NCBI RefSeq assembly: GCF_023715585.1
Contig: NZ_JAMBOK010000001.1
Span: 1,612,001 to 1,676,000, forward strand
Origin: Sporosarcina luteola
Lineage (GTDB): Bacteria; Bacillota; Bacilli; Bacillales_A; Planococcaceae
Direction of reading: 5' to 3'
DNA: 64,000 nucleotides
Shown here: piece by piece, positions 34,041 through 42,424 of the stretch
How the letters are laid out: every line of letters begins with the position of its first letter
How positions within the stretch are numbered: the first letter of the stretch is position 1
The notes under the pieces: model-generated
The model's input: the letters and a program-made list of their open reading frames with translations, nothing else
The model's database searches: none
Told to the model about the DNA's origin: nothing
Position numbers and translations under genes: made by a program

Positions 34041-34200
34041 GTTATGCGCGGTTGCGGGCAGTTATGCGTGATTTCTGTGAGTTATGCGTCTTTAAGGGGA
34101 GTTATGCGCGATTGCGGCATGTTATGCGCGTATTGAGGGATTTATGGACTTTTGAGCGGATTTATGCGTGTTTGGAAGATTTTATGCGTATTTAGTAGAG
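34041..34200. repeat. Array of eight exactly 20-bp units headed by (G/T)TTATGCG
   Basis: Units begin at 34041, 34061, 34081, 34101, 34121, 34141, 34161 and 34181, each starting GTTATGCG or TTTATGCG (the sixth is TTTATGGA) with a 12-base variable tail. Examples: GTTATGCGCGGTTGCGGGCA and GTTATGCGTGATTTCTGTGA. The 20-base period is not a multiple of three, so the repeat is not coding. It fills the gap between the O-antigen-ligase-like gene's terminator and the start of the glycosidase gene. Confidence 0.95.
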
Positions 34201-34231
34201 AGGATTTCTTGGAAGGCCCGATTATATAGAA

Positions 34232-34267
34232 AAGCCCCGGTTCTGGTAGTGTCCAGAACCGGGGCTT
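34232..34267 (-). terminator. Perfect 15-bp stem terminator
   Basis: AAGCCCCGGTTCTGG (34232-34246) and CCAGAACCGGGGCTT (34253-34267) form a perfect stem; the minus strand continues with TTCTATA. It ends the O-antigen-ligase-like gene. Confidence 0.9.
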
Positions 34268-34274
34268 GCTCCTA

Positions 34275-35726
34275 TTATTGCAATTCTTCTTTTTTCTTTG
34301 AAGTGTAAGCGATAAAGACTGCTGTCAAGATGTAGAAGTACAGCGTGAACGTCTTATCCTCCCAGATGTTATAGATGAGACCGCACCAGTAGACGCTGAT
34401 GAGCATTGCCAACATCGGAATCGCTTTGTCCGATAATTTGCGTCGCTTCCAGAACAGGACGAGCATGCCCAATAGGAAGACGGCGAACAAAAGGACCCCG
34501 ACAACGCCGTTTTGAGTAATGATTTGGATGTACTGGTTGTCCGAGTAGATATTGAATTGGACATCGTAATGGCTGTAGTACGGCGACGAGTACACTTTTG
34601 AAGCAGAGTCGCCGAATGTGCCGAAGCCTGTTCCGATGACCGGATAGTCTTCAAAGATTTCCAATCCTTTATAGACGATGAACAAACGTCCGGTCGTCTT
34701 GCTCTTTTCAAACGTGTCTGATTTGAATGTCCCCGTGATGCGCGATGATTCGATTGCGAAGGCCGGATCGGTTTCAGGTGTGCCCGTGCGTACAATTTCA
34801 CCGACTTCAGTGTTCGCACTGATCCATTGCGCCAATTTTGTTACCGGCGTTGTAATCAGGAAGAACCCTAATGCAATGGCAAGTCCTGCTTTCAGGACAA
34901 ACTTCCAATTCCTTGTGAACAGGAAATAGATGACGATCCCGATGATGAACGCAATCCACGTGCCCCGGCTATACGTAAGAATCCATGTTCCAGCGAGGAC
35001 GACGAGGACGAGATTGAGCACCCATTGAAGCTTCGTCTTCGGCAGCAGCGTTTTCAGGTAATAGATGAGAATACCGGAAATCGTTAAATAGACGGCAAGC
35101 ACATTCGGATTGTTTACAAGTCCATAAATGCGGCTGGCGTTATTTTTCGATAGCTGACGATTCACCCATGGCTCCGGCATGAGGAGGGAGCGGGCGGAAA
35201 GCTTTTCGACAAGTCCTTGAATGATCAGGACAACTGTGACGAATAACGTGACCGTCAGGAAGTTCAAGATATCCCTTTTCGTAATGTCTAACCTTTTCAC
35301 AGTATATAGTAGAAGGAACATGATCACGAATGCCCGGATCTGGAAAATGATCGCGGCTAGGATGACACCGGATAGGAATGCCGAAACGGTCCCTAAGATG
35401 ATGAAGGCGATAAAGGCCCATTCGAAGATCTCGAAACGGAAGATCGACTTCCAATCCTTCCTTGCGTCCCAAACGACCCGGAGGAAAGCGAAGACGATGA
35501 TCAAGTCACCAACTAGTTTAAGTCCTGGGCTTACTTCGATCAGGAATGACCGAAGCGGGAAGTAGATGAGTAGAAACAGAATCGCTTGTTTCGGTCTGAA
35601 CAATGAAGCAATCGCGAGAAGGAGCGAAATGCCGTAAGCGATCATTGTATTTGGAATGACGAGCGCCACTGCGAGCAGCAATACTCCGACGATGGGCACT
35701 GTCAGTTCTTTAAAGTTGAGATTCAT
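34275..35726 (-). CDS. O-antigen ligase / Wzy family membrane protein
   Basis: 483 aa, about 12 membrane helices, with the large external loop near residues 300-400 typical of the Wzy_C/WaaL family (FIVYKGLEIFEDYPVIGTGF; H..Y motif in YSHYDVQFNIYSDNQYIQII). Members polymerise or ligate undecaprenyl-linked glycans on the outer face. Standing among S-layer genes rather than in the EPS operon, it could act on the secondary wall polymer or on S-layer glycan; S-layer proteins of Bacillales are often glycosylated. ATG with AAAGGG upstream. Codon use resembles the housekeeping-like genes around it. Confidence 0.85.
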   Translation of the reverse strand: MNLNFKELTVPIVGVLLLAVALVIPNTMIAYGISLLLAIASLFRPKQAILFLLIYFPLRSFLIEVSPGLKLVGDLIIVFAFLRVVWDARKDWKSIFRFEIFEWAFIAFIILGTVSAFLSGVILAAIIFQIRAFVIMFLLLYTVKRLDITKRDILNFLTVTLFVTVVLIIQGLVEKLSARSLLMPEPWVNRQLSKNNASRIYGLVNNPNVLAVYLTISGILIYYLKTLLPKTKLQWVLNLVLVVLAGTWILTYSRGTWIAFIIGIVIYFLFTRNWKFVLKAGLAIALGFFLITTPVTKLAQWISANTEVGEIVRTGTPETDPAFAIESSRITGTFKSDTFEKSKTTGRLFIVYKGLEIFEDYPVIGTGFGTFGDSASKVYSSPYYSHYDVQFNIYSDNQYIQIITQNGVVGVLLFAVFLLGMLVLFWKRRKLSDKAIPMLAMLISVYWCGLIYNIWEDKTFTLYFYILTAVFIAYTSKKKEELQ

Positions 35727-35854
35727 GGAATGACCCTTTCTATAGTTGTTTCACGTATTCGATTATAACACAGCACTGGGGCGTGTCAGTAGACTAATTT
35801 CCAATTAAGTTGACGTTATCAAACAGGAAAGGATTCATAGAAATCTGTATATAT

Positions 35855-36035
35855 CGGATTTCCGCTTCGGGCGGACGCTTTCCGCGGGCGAGCGGTGAGC
35901 CAATCGAACAGCGGAGGGTTCGATTTGCCGTATTTTTGCGATCTTTGCAGAAATTAAGGCATCCCGCTCCCTTATGGTCGCAAAAGCCGTTCTTCTCAAT
36001 GGCTATCACAGGAGTCGCCGCCCTTCGCTTCAATC
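35855..36035. repeat. GC-rich interspersed inverted repeat of the Bacillales type
   Basis: Left end TCCGCTTCGGGCGGACGCTT (35861-35880) and right end AGTCGCCGCCCTTCGCTTCA (36013-36032) are imperfect inverted arms. Inside lie two further hairpins: AATCGAAC/GTTCGATT (35902-35925) and TTTTGCGA/TCGCAAAA (35934-35985). The strings CTTTCCGCGGGCGAGCGG and ACAGGAGTCGCCGCC recur in intergenic regions of Bacillaceae and Planococcaceae. Short ORFs on both strands here are artefacts. It occupies the gap between the 567-aa SLH gene and the ligase-like gene. Confidence 0.75.
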
Positions 36036-36077
36036 CTTAGCATGTTCCTTTTAATAAAATCTTGGTTAATATGAAAA

Positions 36078-36102
36078 AGGAGCGGGAAACTCGCCCGCTC
36101 CT
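36078..36102 (-). terminator. Terminator of the SLH-DUF4855 gene
   Basis: AGGAGCGGG (36078-36086) and CCCGCTCCT (36094-36102) form a stem; on the minus strand TTTTT follows immediately. Confidence 0.85.
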
Positions 36103-36117
36103 CATGTTTGCGATCTG

Positions 36118-37821
36118 TTATTTAGATTCTTTAGTGAAAAATGTCTCTGTCAGCTGTTCGTACCAACGTTTGTATATAGGGTGGTCAAAAGTTGCCATTC
36201 GTTCGACCATATTGGTTCCTTGGTAGAACATCATGCCTTTTTCGTCGAGCCCATAGCGCTTCGCCATATCCATGTAGAGGTCGAATGCTTCGACGCCCTG
36301 TTCAGCTTTGTCCATATGGTAGGAGTCGATTTCAATCGTGATCCCCGTGCCGTAGATTTGCGCCTTCACGAATGCCTGATGGAGACGTTCTTCTTTGTTC
36401 CGAATGGATGCTCTGAATGCGTTCGGTTGGAGGAATGCGGCGTCAAAGCCGTAATCTTTCCATTTATAGAAGTTCGTCGAAGTGGCGTGCGGCGAGTAGA
36501 TGAAGAATTTGCCGTTCTTCTTCAAGATGCTTGAAATGGAGGAAATGATGACTTCATCATCGACCGTCCGCACAGTTTCACTTAACCAGTAGAACCCTTT
36601 GAAATTCAAATTGTCGTACTTGCCGCTCTCAAAGCGCTGCATCACTTCTTTTACATACCAGCTGGCAAGGTCATAGCGGGCATATACATCACTTCCGACG
36701 TCATCACCATTCAAATTGATGATCGATCCATTCCGTTTCGGATACGGAATCGCTACATAGACATCCACTTTCCGATTCACCTGACCTGCAGCAGTGTTCA
36801 GGTTTTTGATGGCACCGTCAGAATTGAATGTTCTCTCAATGTACGTCTTCCAATCTTCGTAATTGGCACGGTTCGTCGGTCCGTCTACGAATTGGTCGCT
36901 GTTTTCATTGTACCGAAGACCGAGGATGATGAACGTGTCGAACATATCTTGTTGAACACCGTTTATCGGCTTCGTCTTTAAGTAGTGCTTGAAAAACTCC
37001 GGTGTGAATTTCTCAATTTCCTTGAATCCGTTATAGATGAGTGCACCGCTATTCAAATTGGTCTTGTCCGCGGCAGCAATCTCTTGCGCATATTCCACGA
37101 ATTTATTGCTTTGCGGATGGACAGTCCCTTCCGGATAGTAAAGCGCAAGTTCAATTGCGTCATCGACATTCGCGATGACATCGATGAGCTCTCCGCCGTT
37201 CCTCACTTCATATGCGACCGGCTTCTGGTACACCCGATAGAGGAATGCGCTGAATTGGGCACGTGTCACTTTTTCTTGCGGGCGGAATGAACCGTCATTA
37301 TAACCTGTCGTCACTTGTTCGTTTGCAATGGCATCTATGTAGTGATAATACGGATCCTCTATTGGAACATCCGTAAAAGAGCTAGCGCCTTTTCCTTCAT
37401 ATTGATACGCTGTCGACAGCATTTTGGACATTTCATCTCTTGTCAATGGCTTGTCGGGACGGAAGTGTCCTTCATCAAGCGACAGCCAATCGTTTTCAAG
37501 CACAATCATGATTTCCTTATAGCCCGGAGATGTCGGAAGCAAATCCTCCACTGGAGTCGGTTCGCCTTCAAGCGTGTAGAGATCAAGCGCCCTCGTCATC
37601 ATAACGGCAGCGTCTTTCCTCGTAATATCAAGGCCCGGTCTGAATTTGCCGTCACCGAAGCCCCTGATGACTTTATGCTCTGCTGCAAATTCGATATCTT
37701 TGTATGCCCAATATTGATAGGATACGTCCTTGAATGTAGCTGCCTGTGCTGTAGGCATCCCTAAGATGAACACGGACAAAATGACGATGATGATGCTCAG
37801 ATGTTTACTTGATGATTTCAT
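36118..37821 (-). CDS. SLH-DUF4855 surface protein
   Basis: 567 aa from the ATG at 37821 (AGGAG eight bases upstream). Signal peptide (LSIIIVILSVFILGMPTAQA), then three SLH repeats at about residues 35-210 (GFGDGKFRPGLDITRKDAAV, EGHFRPDKPLTRDEMSKML, GYNDGSFRPQEKVTRAQFSA). A DUF4855 domain fills the rest (LIYNGFKEIEKFTPEFFKHY, TFIILGLRYNENSDQFVDGP, FYWLSETVRTVDDEVI). DUF4855 has the look of a TIM-barrel glycoside-hydrolase-like fold with conserved acidic residues, but no activity is assigned to it that I know. It should be tethered to the wall by its SLH part. Confidence 0.9.
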   Translation of the reverse strand: MKSSSKHLSIIIVILSVFILGMPTAQAATFKDVSYQYWAYKDIEFAAEHKVIRGFGDGKFRPGLDITRKDAAVMMTRALDLYTLEGEPTPVEDLLPTSPGYKEIMIVLENDWLSLDEGHFRPDKPLTRDEMSKMLSTAYQYEGKGASSFTDVPIEDPYYHYIDAIANEQVTTGYNDGSFRPQEKVTRAQFSAFLYRVYQKPVAYEVRNGGELIDVIANVDDAIELALYYPEGTVHPQSNKFVEYAQEIAAADKTNLNSGALIYNGFKEIEKFTPEFFKHYLKTKPINGVQQDMFDTFIILGLRYNENSDQFVDGPTNRANYEDWKTYIERTFNSDGAIKNLNTAAGQVNRKVDVYVAIPYPKRNGSIINLNGDDVGSDVYARYDLASWYVKEVMQRFESGKYDNLNFKGFYWLSETVRTVDDEVIISSISSILKKNGKFFIYSPHATSTNFYKWKDYGFDAAFLQPNAFRASIRNKEERLHQAFVKAQIYGTGITIEIDSYHMDKAEQGVEAFDLYMDMAKRYGLDEKGMMFYQGTNMVERMATFDHPIYKRWYEQLTETFFTKESK

Positions 37822-38043
37822 TCCACCTTCTCCTTCTGTTTGCAAGTTAGAGAGGAATAATTTAACTATAAATTTCTCTCTACTATTAAAATGTGTCGTC
37901 TATCAGAAGTAAGGTGAAGAAATGAGACTTGTTCTCAAGCTGTCATCTTGCCCTCTATTCTGATGTCTCTATTACTAGAGTACTATATTTCCAAACTGTT
38001 TGGAAGGCCAGAAGGAATAATTTGGTGATTTGATTTTTCACGC

Positions 38044-38085
38044 AAAAAAATACCTTCCGAATGAATGGATCACTCGGAAGGTATT
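38044..38085 (-). terminator. Terminator of the 799-aa S-layer-type gene
   Basis: AATACCTTCCGA (38049-38060) and TCGGAAGGTATT (38074-38085) form a perfect 12-bp stem followed on the minus strand by a U-run encoded at 38050-38044. Confidence 0.88.
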
Positions 38086-38102
38086 CATTACTTATCTTAT
38101 GT

Positions 38103-40502
38103 TTACTTAACGTTCACTGTTAAGTCTGCAATAGAAGGTAATTTAATCGTTTTGGTATTCTGGCCATCTGTAATCTCTACAGAAGTCACGTAAATTTTTG
38201 TAGATCCGGCAGCAGCTTTTTCTAGCGTGCCTTCACCATTGAATGAAACAACTGCTTTGTTAGCAGAAGCGCCTTTGACGCTTGCTATTGAGTAGCCGCT
38301 TGCATCTTTCAACTGTGTGATCTTAGCGATAGCATCCGCAAGGTCTTCACCTGCAGCCACATTGACTGTAGAAGAAGTGAAGAGGATGGATGGTTCAACT
38401 GCTGTTGCAGTCGTATCGACGACAGTGAATGTATGAGTTTTAACGGTTACTCCACCCACTTTGACGTCGACAGTATAGACATCCCCAGCTTTTGCGCCCG
38501 CTCCAAGTGTGATCTTATCGCCATCAACCGTTACAGTTGTTGCCGTTTCACCTTTAGCATTTTTCACAGTTACTGTCGGTGTCTCTGCTTGGATCATCAA
38601 GCCAGTCGCATCTACCGATAAGACGTCAAGTTCCATGGAGTTTGCTTTTGCAGCAGCGTTCAAGTCCAATGTAGACTCGAGTCCACGTACATCGTATTTC
38701 GCAAATACACCTGGTTTTTTAATTTCAACAGCAAGTGTTGTTGTTACAGCTGATTGTCCTGTACCTACAGTCACTTCTACAGTGCGGCTGCCGACTTTCG
38801 CATCTGTTGCTGAAGCAACATTGAATTTCAGGACGCCTTCATCATTCGTTTTGGACCCTGATCCTGTAATTTTAAGTGCAGCTGTTTCGTTTTGTGCCAG
38901 CTTTTCTTTTACAGTGATCGCTTGATCTTTAATCGGGTTACCGAATTGGTCAAGAACTGTCGCTTGGACTTCCATTCCTGCCGTATCGTTTGTGGACAAA
39001 GCAAGTGCAGACTGGCTAAGTGATAATTTATTGACAGCTGGCACTTCACGCACTTCCAAGCTGACAACTTCTTCAAATGCAACCTTATCGCCGTCTTTGA
39101 CAGTGATCTTTACTTGTGCATTTCCTGCACCTAAGACTTGTACATCTCCGTTCATCTGATCAACTACAGCAACTTTCGGAGTTAGAGATTCGAATGAAAC
39201 TGTCGGAGTCGCTAAAACTGCGCCGAACTGATCAACCACTTCCGTATAGAGCTTCGCTTTTTGGTCAGCATATACAATCGTGTTGCGCTTGAACGTATTG
39301 TCTTTGAAATTAGGAGTAGATGTAGAAACTGTCCAGTTCGCCAGTTTTGCAGGCGTATTTGCTTCTGCCTTGATTGTTACAGTGTTGCTTTCAGCTACGA
39401 CCTTGCCGTCTTTTTCATAAACAGCTTTGACAGTAGTTGAAGTTCCTTTTGCTAGCGTAATCTTGCCGATTGAGATTGTTGCATTAGAAACGAATTTCAC
39501 TTGGCTCTTAAATTGTTCAGTGACATCTGTTCCTTTATTGTCAACCAACTTGAAAGCAAGTTCTGTCTCTACGTTTGCAGGGATTGTTTGATCTTCCATC
39601 ACAATTTTTTCAACGCTCAATGAGCCGACTGCGAGTTCTCCGCTTAGCTTCGTCGTTCCTGAAGTGACTTCAACAGCGTATGTCGTGTTTGCCGTTACAG
39701 GCTCATAGAATGTAATTTCCGCTGACTTTTTATCTTCAGAGAGAGTAGCGGATTTTACAACTAGGTTGCTGTTCGTAGAAGCGTTTTTCACTTTAACGTC
39801 CGCAGCTTTCAGTGAAGCTAATTTCGTATTGAACGAAACTGTTGCTGTCGTAGGGTTAGTTGCAGAAATAGAAGTAATTTCAGGCGCCGTTACTTTATCT
39901 TCAAGATTTTCAGCACGGAACATGAACAAAGCAAACTCACCGCGAGTTAAATTAGCTTCCGGTGCGAAAGTTGTTTCCGTTTTCCCTAATGTGATGCCAT
40001 TGTCTTTAAGGGCAGAAACAAAACCGATCCAATTGGAGTTGACGTCTTTGAAATTCGCTGTCGTTTTAGCAGTCAAATTATAGGCGTTCACAAGCATCTT
40101 CGCCATCTCTTGACGAGTGATGTTTTGATCCGGAGCGAAAGATTCTTTCGTTTTACCGGATGCGATACCTTCCGCTACGATTGCATTAACCGCGCCTTTG
40201 ACACGATTATTCAAATCTTTGAATCCTTGATCCTTAGCCGTGTCTGTATTCAATCCAAGAGCTCTTGCAATGAAAACAGCTGCGTCTCCACGTTTAATGT
40301 TTTGAGTCGTGCCGAATTCAGTTGAAGAAATACCGTTTGTAATATTATGAGCTAGTAGATAATCTACCGCTTCTTTATAGTTTGAATTCACATCTGTAAA
40401 GTTAGTTGGTGCAGCGGCCATAGCGGCTGGAACAATAGCGGATGCAACAAATGCTGAAGTAGCTGTAGTTGCGAGAATCTTTTTGTACATGTTTGATTTC
40501 AT
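38103..40502 (-). CDS. S-layer-type protein with N-terminal SLH triplet (paralogue 1)
   Basis: 799 aa. Signal peptide ends at VPAAMAA; three SLH repeats fill residues about 33-205 (NITNGISSTEFGTTQNIKRG, SFAPDQNITRQEMAKMLVNA, TFAPEANLTRGEFALFMFRA). The remaining 590 residues are low-complexity beta-rich Ig-like modules rich in T, V, A and K, without cysteine as far as I can see, as in S-layer proteins. It is a close architectural paralogue of the 974-aa protein at 53726: the two N-termini align almost without gaps. AGGAGG RBS. It could be an alternative or minor S-layer subunit expressed under other conditions. Confidence 0.9.
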   Translation of the reverse strand: MKSNMYKKILATTATSAFVASAIVPAAMAAAPTNFTDVNSNYKEAVDYLLAHNITNGISSTEFGTTQNIKRGDAAVFIARALGLNTDTAKDQGFKDLNNRVKGAVNAIVAEGIASGKTKESFAPDQNITRQEMAKMLVNAYNLTAKTTANFKDVNSNWIGFVSALKDNGITLGKTETTFAPEANLTRGEFALFMFRAENLEDKVTAPEITSISATNPTTATVSFNTKLASLKAADVKVKNASTNSNLVVKSATLSEDKKSAEITFYEPVTANTTYAVEVTSGTTKLSGELAVGSLSVEKIVMEDQTIPANVETELAFKLVDNKGTDVTEQFKSQVKFVSNATISIGKITLAKGTSTTVKAVYEKDGKVVAESNTVTIKAEANTPAKLANWTVSTSTPNFKDNTFKRNTIVYADQKAKLYTEVVDQFGAVLATPTVSFESLTPKVAVVDQMNGDVQVLGAGNAQVKITVKDGDKVAFEEVVSLEVREVPAVNKLSLSQSALALSTNDTAGMEVQATVLDQFGNPIKDQAITVKEKLAQNETAALKITGSGSKTNDEGVLKFNVASATDAKVGSRTVEVTVGTGQSAVTTTLAVEIKKPGVFAKYDVRGLESTLDLNAAAKANSMELDVLSVDATGLMIQAETPTVTVKNAKGETATTVTVDGDKITLGAGAKAGDVYTVDVKVGGVTVKTHTFTVVDTTATAVEPSILFTSSTVNVAAGEDLADAIAKITQLKDASGYSIASVKGASANKAVVSFNGEGTLEKAAAGSTKIYVTSVEITDGQNTKTIKLPSIADLTVNVK

Positions 40503-40535
40503 AGTGTAGGTTTCCTCCTAATTAGACCTCTCTCG

Positions 40536-40541
40536 ATTATA
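40536..40541 (-). promoter_or_regulatory. Candidate -10 box of the 799-aa S-layer-type gene
   Basis: A TATAAT hexamer on the minus strand ends 34 bp upstream of the ATG and about 20 bp before the AGGAGG. The -35 is poor, so this is tentative. The rest of the 337-bp gap (40503-40839) is AT-rich and holds only the next gene's terminator. Confidence 0.35.
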
Positions 40542-40805
40542 GTAAACTTGGAGAGGAATATAGTTTCATCCTACCAAGATTTACCCGATAAATCCAATAT
40601 AAAACATTGGATTCAACACCACATTATGACAATTTTATTTAGTTATTATATTATACGATCTTTTTCTAATCCGTGTTATGACAACGCTTGCCAACTAACT
40701 ATAGTACAATATACCCCAGTTCTACCTTTCTATTTAAATTGTTTTGTATTAGTAGATTCCGTTTATCTATTTAACTAATTAATTAATAATTACGCAAAAA
40801 ATAAA

Positions 40806-40830
40806 GAAGCCCGTCCATTTTGGTGGGCTT
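40806..40830 (-). terminator. Terminator of the SLH-lytic transglycosylase gene
   Basis: AAGCCC and CCA on one side pair with TGG and GGGCTT on the other around a short loop; on the minus strand TCTTTAT follows. Confidence 0.7.
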
Positions 40831-40839
40831 TCTTATTTT

Positions 40840-42285
40840 TTATTTAATATAAGGTGATGCGATAAAGCCTGTTTTTACTTTTCCAATATTAGTGGTCTTT
40901 ACAGGGTACCAAATGTATTGATTGGGAGACTTGGAATCGGTATCGTAGACTGGACCTCCTATGATTGTGATTCTATCCTCCGTTGTCACAGCAAGGACTA
41001 AATCCCCTCCGGAACTTGGTCTGGATCGCAATCCTTTTCCACTGTACTTAACGACGGAGTCCTCCTTCAACAGTTCGGCCGACATTGTGTTGGAGCCGGT
41101 CATTGTGAATGACTTCTTATTGAATTGGATATTATCGGTCGTCGAGCCGTCGTATTTGAAATCGGCAATTGTCATGTCGATAGTCGTGATGTTCGGAGTG
41201 ACGAAGCCGTTGCTGATGTTGCGATAGACTTTTTCTTGGTAAGCTTTTAAGTTTCTATCGCCTGTCGCCTGGTAAAATGGACTGTTCATTGGCTTTGTAC
41301 CGTTATACGCCATTACCGCAAAGTACCAATGCTCAAGGACATGCCGGTTATTCGTACCAACGCTCGGAAGGTCCGACCGCTTGAAATTATCCGCCAGCAC
41401 TTTCACGCCGGCTTCGATATTGTATGCAATATCGTATTTGAGGCGTTCTGTGTCAAACTCAGTTCTGTTCGTCAGTTGCATAAGACCAATGCCGTTGTCC
41501 GTACTGATAAGTGGTTCACCGTTGCTAAGATAATGTTTCCAGCCGCTCTCTTCTGTAATGATTGCTTTTACGATTTCAGGTGGCACATCCGCTTTTCTTG
41601 CCGCTTTCGTCGCAAGGCAATTAAGCGTCTGCTGATCCGGATTCACTCGGCTTGCCGCATCGTAGCCGCAGGATTTAACGGGCAAGCGCAGTTGTTCGTT
41701 CGTCGCACGTGCCAGAAATCCAGCGAATTGTGCACGAGTGACCGGCTTGTCCGGTTCAAATTTCGTTGCCGAAATGCCATTTGTAATTCCAGCCGCGATG
41801 ATCTTTGGTATGGATGAGTAGCTCTGTGAGCCTAGTGGTACATCTGTAAAGGTCATCTGCTCTTCATCGGTCAATTTAAAAGCACGTGCAAGGAAGATTG
41901 CCATTTCTCCTCTAGATACTTTTTTATTCGGCTCGAATTTATCGGCTGAATAGCCTTTGATAATCCCCGCCTCAGTAGCCGCTTGTATTTCCGCAGCTGC
42001 AAAGTTTCCACTGCCTACATCAGAAAAATCCGATACTTTATTTTCGGTTGGTAATTTTAGCACCCTTACGATCATTGCAGCCGCCTGTGCGCGTGTGACT
42101 GCTTCACCAGGTGCAAATGAATCTGGTGTTTTCCCGTTGATAAAACCATGTCCCGCTAAATAATTGATATGTTCATAGAATTGGTCTTTAGGGTTCACAT
42201 CCGTAAAACCTTGAGCGCTTGCACTTCCTACACCGCCCGTGATGAAAAGTAATATAGCTGCTAAAAATGTTACGATTTTTTTCAA
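40840..42285 (-). CDS. SLH-anchored lytic transglycosylase with C-terminal SH3-like domain
   Basis: 481 aa from a TTG at 42285 with AAGGAGGGG upstream; the open frame beyond it has no RBS and no signal peptide. Signal peptide (KKIVTFLAAILLFITGGVGS) and three SLH repeats (to about residue 205) are followed by an SLT-type lysozyme-like domain: VPPEIVKAIITEESGWKHYL with the catalytic Glu, then NGIGLMQLTNRTEF and the AYNIEAGVKVLADNF helix. The C-terminus (SVVKYSGKGLRSRPSSGGDL, IWYPVKTTNIGKVKTGFI) looks like an SH3b cell-wall-binding module. It should cleave peptidoglycan locally at the S-layer/wall interface, perhaps for S-layer insertion or turnover. Confidence 0.9.
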   Translation of the reverse strand: MKKIVTFLAAILLFITGGVGSASAQGFTDVNPKDQFYEHINYLAGHGFINGKTPDSFAPGEAVTRAQAAAMIVRVLKLPTENKVSDFSDVGSGNFAAAEIQAATEAGIIKGYSADKFEPNKKVSRGEMAIFLARAFKLTDEEQMTFTDVPLGSQSYSSIPKIIAAGITNGISATKFEPDKPVTRAQFAGFLARATNEQLRLPVKSCGYDAASRVNPDQQTLNCLATKAARKADVPPEIVKAIITEESGWKHYLSNGEPLISTDNGIGLMQLTNRTEFDTERLKYDIAYNIEAGVKVLADNFKRSDLPSVGTNNRHVLEHWYFAVMAYNGTKPMNSPFYQATGDRNLKAYQEKVYRNISNGFVTPNITTIDMTIADFKYDGSTTDNIQFNKKSFTMTGSNTMSAELLKEDSVVKYSGKGLRSRPSSGGDLVLAVTTEDRITIIGGPVYDTDSKSPNQYIWYPVKTTNIGKVKTGFIASPYIK

Positions 42286-42374
42286 TCCGCTTCCCCTCCT
42301 TACTATTAGACTACTATAATACGGCCTGATTTGAAAGGATAATTCAGGAAAATTCAAATTGCGGCAAATAAAGG

Positions 42375-42411
42375 AAAAACCCTCCGACGGCTTTGGCGCA
42401 TCGAAGGGTTT
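42375..42411 (-). terminator. Terminator of the 614-aa SLH gene
   Basis: AAACCCTCCGA (42377-42387) pairs with TCGAAGGGTTT (42401-42411, one mismatch); on the minus strand a U-run encoded at 42379-42375 follows. Confidence 0.8.
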
Positions 42412-42424
42412 ACTGGTTGCATAA

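Noticed and set aside
34041..34200. CRISPR array
   Set aside because: The conserved part is only 8 bases and the period 20; CRISPR repeats are 23-47 bases with 30-40-base spacers, and no cas gene is present.
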